From positions 1 to 13,911 of the forward strand of contig JAMDCE010000596.1 of the NCBI GenBank assembly GCA_023489135.1: a stretch of 13,911 bases of DNA. The letters are read 5' to 3'. Numbering within the stretch: the stretch's first letter is position 1; every line of letters starts with the position of its first letter. The translations under genes were made by a program, and so were the position numbers. A model generated the notes under the pieces. That model had not been told where the DNA came from. It was given only the letters and a program-made list of their open reading frames with translations, and made no database searches. Below are positions 11,669 to 13,911 of the stretch, in pieces. The stretch comes from Chloroflexota bacterium. Lineage in GTDB: Bacteria; Chloroflexota; Chloroflexia; JAMDCE01.

Positions 11669-12766
11669 TTACGCCACGGCCCTGGTCGAGCTGGGGTCGA
11701 ACACGTGGATTCGGTCCATGTTCAGGGTAACTTCGATATCCTGGCCGATCCTCAACTCCGGCCGGTACGAGGTGCGAGCGACGAAGCCGGTCCTACCCGC
11801 CTTCAGGTACACTATCGCCTCGCTGCCCAGGGGCTCCACGACGTCGATCTTGGCCTTAACCGTGCCTTCCTCGGCGGCGCTTCCATTGGTGCGCTCGCTG
11901 ATATGCTCCGGCCGTATTCCCACGATGACGTCCTTCCCGAGTCGCTCGCCGAGCTTCTGGTTCCGGGTCTGGGGCACCCGCAGCTCGAACGCCTCGTTCC
12001 TGAGGGACATCTCGGAGGATCTCCCCACCAGTTGAGCGTCGAAGAAGTTCATAGAGGGGCTGCCGATGAATTCCGCCACAAATAAGTTGGCCGGGTGCTC
12101 GTAAAGATTCTGAGGGGTATCGAGCTGCTGGAGGATGCCGTCCTTCATCACCGCGATGCGAGAGCCCATGGTCATGGCCTCCACCTGATCGTGGGTCACG
12201 TAGATCACCGTGGTTTGCAGGCGGTTGTGGAGCTTCACCAGCTCCGCCCGAGTTTGAACCCGCAGCTTGGCGTCCAGGTTGGAGAGCGGCTCGTCCATCA
12301 GGAAGACCTTGGGCTCGCGCACGATGGCACGCCCGACGGCCACGCGCTGCCGCTGCCCACCGGAAAGCTGCTTGGGTTTTCTTTTCAAAAGGGCGTCGAT
12401 GCCGAGTATCTCGGCCACCTCTCTTATTCGTCTTTCTATTTCTTGCTTGGGGGTTCCCCTGAGCTTGAGCCCGAAGGCGAGGTTGTCGTGCACGCTCATG
12501 TGGGGATAGAGGGCGTAGCTTTGGAAAACCATCGCGATATCGCGGTCCTTGGGTGCTACCTCATTGACTAGCCGGTCGCCGATGTAAATGTTCCCCGAGG
12601 TAATCTCTTCGAGACCCGCTATCAGGCGGAGTCCGGTGGTCTTGCCACAGCCTGATGGCCCGACCAGCACCAGGAACTCCTTGTCTATGATTTCCATGGA
12701 CAGGTTATTTACGGCGATCACGTCACCGAATTTCCTGGTCACTCGCTCCATAGTAACGCTTGCCAT
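11669..12766 (-). CDS. UgpC/MalK-family sugar ABC transporter ATP-binding protein
   Basis: This 365-residue ATPase energises a CUT1-type sugar importer. Walker A is GPSGCGKTT (36-44), the Q-loop is at Q82 (MVFQSYALYPHM), the signature is LSGGQ (134-138), Walker B is VFLMDEP (154-160), followed by the D-loop SNLD and switch H192. The C-terminal OB/TOBE-type domain (about 235-365) is typical of MalK/UgpC/MsmX proteins, which often serve several transporters. I chose the ATG at 12766 because GGAGG (12776-12780) lies 9 bases upstream; the open frame reaches back to 12862 without support and overlaps the promoter. It is the first gene of an operon with GH38 and divergent from the solute-binding protein. 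No permease is in the window; they are probably downstream of the binding protein. Confidence 0.93.
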   Translation of the reverse strand: MASVTMERVTRKFGDVIAVNNLSMEIIDKEFLVLVGPSGCGKTTGLRLIAGLEEITSGNIYIGDRLVNEVAPKDRDIAMVFQSYALYPHMSVHDNLAFGLKLRGTPKQEIERRIREVAEILGIDALLKRKPKQLSGGQRQRVAVGRAIVREPKVFLMDEPLSNLDAKLRVQTRAELVKLHNRLQTTVIYVTHDQVEAMTMGSRIAVMKDGILQQLDTPQNLYEHPANLFVAEFIGSPSMNFFDAQLVGRSSEMSLRNEAFELRVPQTRNQKLGERLGKDVIVGIRPEHISERTNGSAAEEGTVKAKIDVVEPLGSEAIVYLKAGRTGFVARTSYRPELRIGQDIEVTLNMDRIHVFDPSSTRAVA

Positions 12767-12775
12767 TGTTAATCG

Positions 12776-12780
12776 CCTCC
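12776..12780 (-). promoter_or_regulatory. Ribosome binding site deciding the ATPase start
   Basis: GGAGG on the minus strand, 9 bases before the ATG at 12766; it sets the start 32 codons inside the longest open frame. Confidence 0.75.
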
Positions 12781-12832
12781 CATATGAATGCGCGTGGTCG
12801 GTGTCACAAGTATCCGGCCTGATCGCGCTAGA

Positions 12833-12862
12833 ATTGTAGGGCAGTCTGTCATTTATTGTCAA
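12833..12862 (-). promoter_or_regulatory. Promoter of the ATPase-GH38 operon
   Basis: On the minus strand a perfect TTGACA (12857-12862) is separated by 18 bp from TACAAT (12833-12838). The leader to the ATG is about 60 bases. The longest open frame would begin inside this promoter, further supporting the internal start. Confidence 0.7.
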
Positions 12863-13021
12863 GTTGATTGGCGTGTTGAGCGCCGTTGGCCGGGGAGGGA
12901 AGGGCCGGCGGCTCTTGCTGCAGGCTACACACTATCTTGTGGCAAGCAGGATGTTTATTACTCTACATATTGTATCTTGCCGAATAAGAAGATGTTTGCC
13001 TGGGTCAAGTAGCATTTTTCC

Positions 13022-13050
13022 TTGACAGCTGTTGACAGAAGCTGTATATT
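13022..13050 (+). promoter_or_regulatory. Promoter of the solute-binding protein gene, with palindrome
   Basis: TTGACA (13022-13027) and TATATT (13045-13050) are 17 bp apart. A second TTGACA lies at 13032-13037, and the perfect palindrome ACAGCTGT (13025-13032) overlaps the -35, a plausible sugar-responsive repressor site. The leader is about 150 bases. Between the two divergent promoters (12863-13021) I see no gene. Confidence 0.7.
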
Positions 13051-13062
13051 ATGTCAATGTGT

Positions 13063-13083
13063 GCGCGGTGCTGAGCATCGCGC
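13063..13083 (+). other. 5'-leader hairpin of the binding-protein mRNA
   Basis: GCGCGGTGC (13063-13071) pairs with GCATCGCGC (13075-13083), one G.U, around a 3-base loop. It lies a few bases after the predicted transcription start and may stabilise the mRNA end. No riboswitch family was recognised. Confidence 0.45.
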
Positions 13084-13208
13084 GAGCGAGAACGACCATC
13101 GCACTCGCAAGCAAGAACGAGCATATTGCCCGAACCAGCAACCGCTATTGGAACCGAAGCCGAAGCATTGGCACGTTTGCAGACCGGAATTTCTAGGAGG
13201 AGACTAGG

Positions 13209-13911
13209 TTGAAGAGGCTAACGATGCGCTCGATTACAATCGCGGTCTCCTTGTTAGTGGGGGCATCCATACTGCTCTCTTCCTGTGCTGGAGGAGGGGC
13301 CGCGGGTGGCAGCAGTAGTGGAGGTCAGGTCACCATCGAGTATTGGGACTGGTGGGTGACCCAGAGCCCTACTATAGACAAGGAGATCAAGTTATTCGAG
13401 CAGGTTCACCCCAACATCAAGATCAAGAAGACCACTCAGGTGGTCGACAAGTACCCCGAGTTGCTACAGCTAGCGATCAAAGGCAAAACGGCTCCGGACG
13501 TCTTTCTGGTTCCGGAGAAGCCAACCTTCATCGAACAGGTAAAGCAGAATTGGCTACTTCCTTTGAATAAGTGGGCCACCAAGGATTGGCAGGCACAGTT
13601 CCCGCCGCAGTCCTTCGCCGAAGGCGCCAACGTCATCGGCGGAAAAGTCTACACAGCTCCCTACGAAGGACCGGCCCCCTGGCTCCAGTTGTACATCAAC
13701 ACCAAGCTGTTCAAAGAAGCTGGATTGGTCGACGGCGACGGTCAGGTGCTGATTCCCAAGACCTGGGCCGAAGTGCGCGAGTATGCGGCGAAGGTCACCA
13801 AGGCCAGCGGCGGAAAGGCTTACGGTTACGGCTTTGGCAACAAGCAGAAGTTCATCCTGCCGTGGCAGCTGCAGATGGTTCAAAACAGCGGCGCTCCCGG
13901 CGGTAAAGATC
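13209..13911 (+). CDS. Sugar ABC transporter substrate-binding lipoprotein, C-terminus cut by window edge
   Basis: This is the extracellular solute-binding protein (family 1, CUT1 type) of a sugar importer; 234 codons are visible. The signal peptide has a basic start (MKRLTMR), a hydrophobic core (IAVSLLVGASILL) and the lipobox LSSC with C26 to be lipidated. A Gly/Ser linker (27-40) precedes the mature fold beginning VTIEYWDWW, the usual first strand of this family. APDVFLVPE and YTAPYEGPAPWLQLYINTKL are further family landmarks. I chose the TTG at 13209 because AGGAGGAG (13195-13202) ends 6 bases upstream; the in-frame ATG at 13224 is too far and would lose the basic residues. Divergent to the ATPase-GH38 operon; permease genes are expected to follow outside the window. 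Confidence 0.92.
   Translation, partial: MKRLTMRSITIAVSLLVGASILLSSCAGGGAAGGSSSGGQVTIEYWDWWVTQSPTIDKEIKLFEQVHPNIKIKKTTQVVDKYPELLQLAIKGKTAPDVFLVPEKPTFIEQVKQNWLLPLNKWATKDWQAQFPPQSFAEGANVIGGKVYTAPYEGPAPWLQLYINTKLFKEAGLVDGDGQVLIPKTWAEVREYAAKVTKASGGKAYGYGFGNKQKFILPWQLQMVQNSGAPGGKD

Noticed and set aside
13051..13208. Riboswitch in the leader of the binding-protein gene
   Set aside because: Only one short hairpin near the start could be drawn, with no conserved family core or terminator/antiterminator pair.

Overview
The window looks like an accessory-rich stretch of a GC-rich bacterial chromosome. Several genes start with GTG or TTG behind strong GGAGG-type Shine-Dalgarno sites, and promoters are sigma70-like, some with an extended -10 (TGATATAAT). 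The gene families (DUF433/DUF5615 toxin-antitoxin pair, UgpC-type ATPase with GH38 glycosidase, 4,5-dihydroxyphthalate decarboxylase-like protein) would fit Chloroflexota, but nothing here fixes the taxonomy, so this is only a suggestion.

Region 1 (1-4255) is the right end of an integrated element that continues past the left edge. Every gene reads on the minus strand: tyrosine integrase, a 310-residue unknown protein, a small ribbon-helix-helix-like protein, a 163-residue unknown ending in a possible sliding-clamp-binding motif, and a PrimPol-type primase-helicase cut by the window edge. The last three overlap end to end and form one replication operon, preceded by a 12-bp-periodic repeat array. 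The element ends at 4181-4255 in a 3' fragment of a tRNA-Ser(GCU) gene with no 5' acceptor strand, which is an attachment site.

Region 2 (4256-6332) is chromosomal: a terminator, a HigBA-like toxin-antitoxin pair whose toxin lacks its N-terminal part, and a monocistronic 4,5-dihydroxyphthalate decarboxylase-like gene with its own promoter.

Region 3 (6333-7467) is the most unusual part. An intact tRNA-Arg(GCG) gene is followed 1,027 bp later by an exact 59-bp copy of its 3' end. Between them is a tiny integrase-less element whose only recognisable genes are a DUF433 antitoxin and a DUF5615 PIN-like toxin. The probable original tRNA terminator is displaced beyond the second copy. Short 11-bp-period repeats beside the tRNA may be recombinase arm sites.

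Region 4 (7437-8926) holds a two-gene operon, a MerR/excisionase-like HTH protein and a protein with three SWIM zinc motifs. It is driven by a full-consensus promoter (TTGACA, 16 bp, TATAAT) overlapped by a perfect palindrome containing GAAC-N4-GTTC, the Gram-positive LexA box. An SOS-regulated SWIM protein is a reasonable hypothesis. A long inverted repeat and a gene-free stretch with hairpins follow.

Region 5 (8927-13911) is a sugar-use locus: a GH38 alpha-mannosidase-family enzyme translationally coupled to a UgpC/MalK-type ABC ATPase on the minus strand, divergent from a solute-binding lipoprotein truncated by the right edge. Both divergent promoters can be read. The likely logic is capture and import of a mannose-containing glycoside followed by cytoplasmic hydrolysis.
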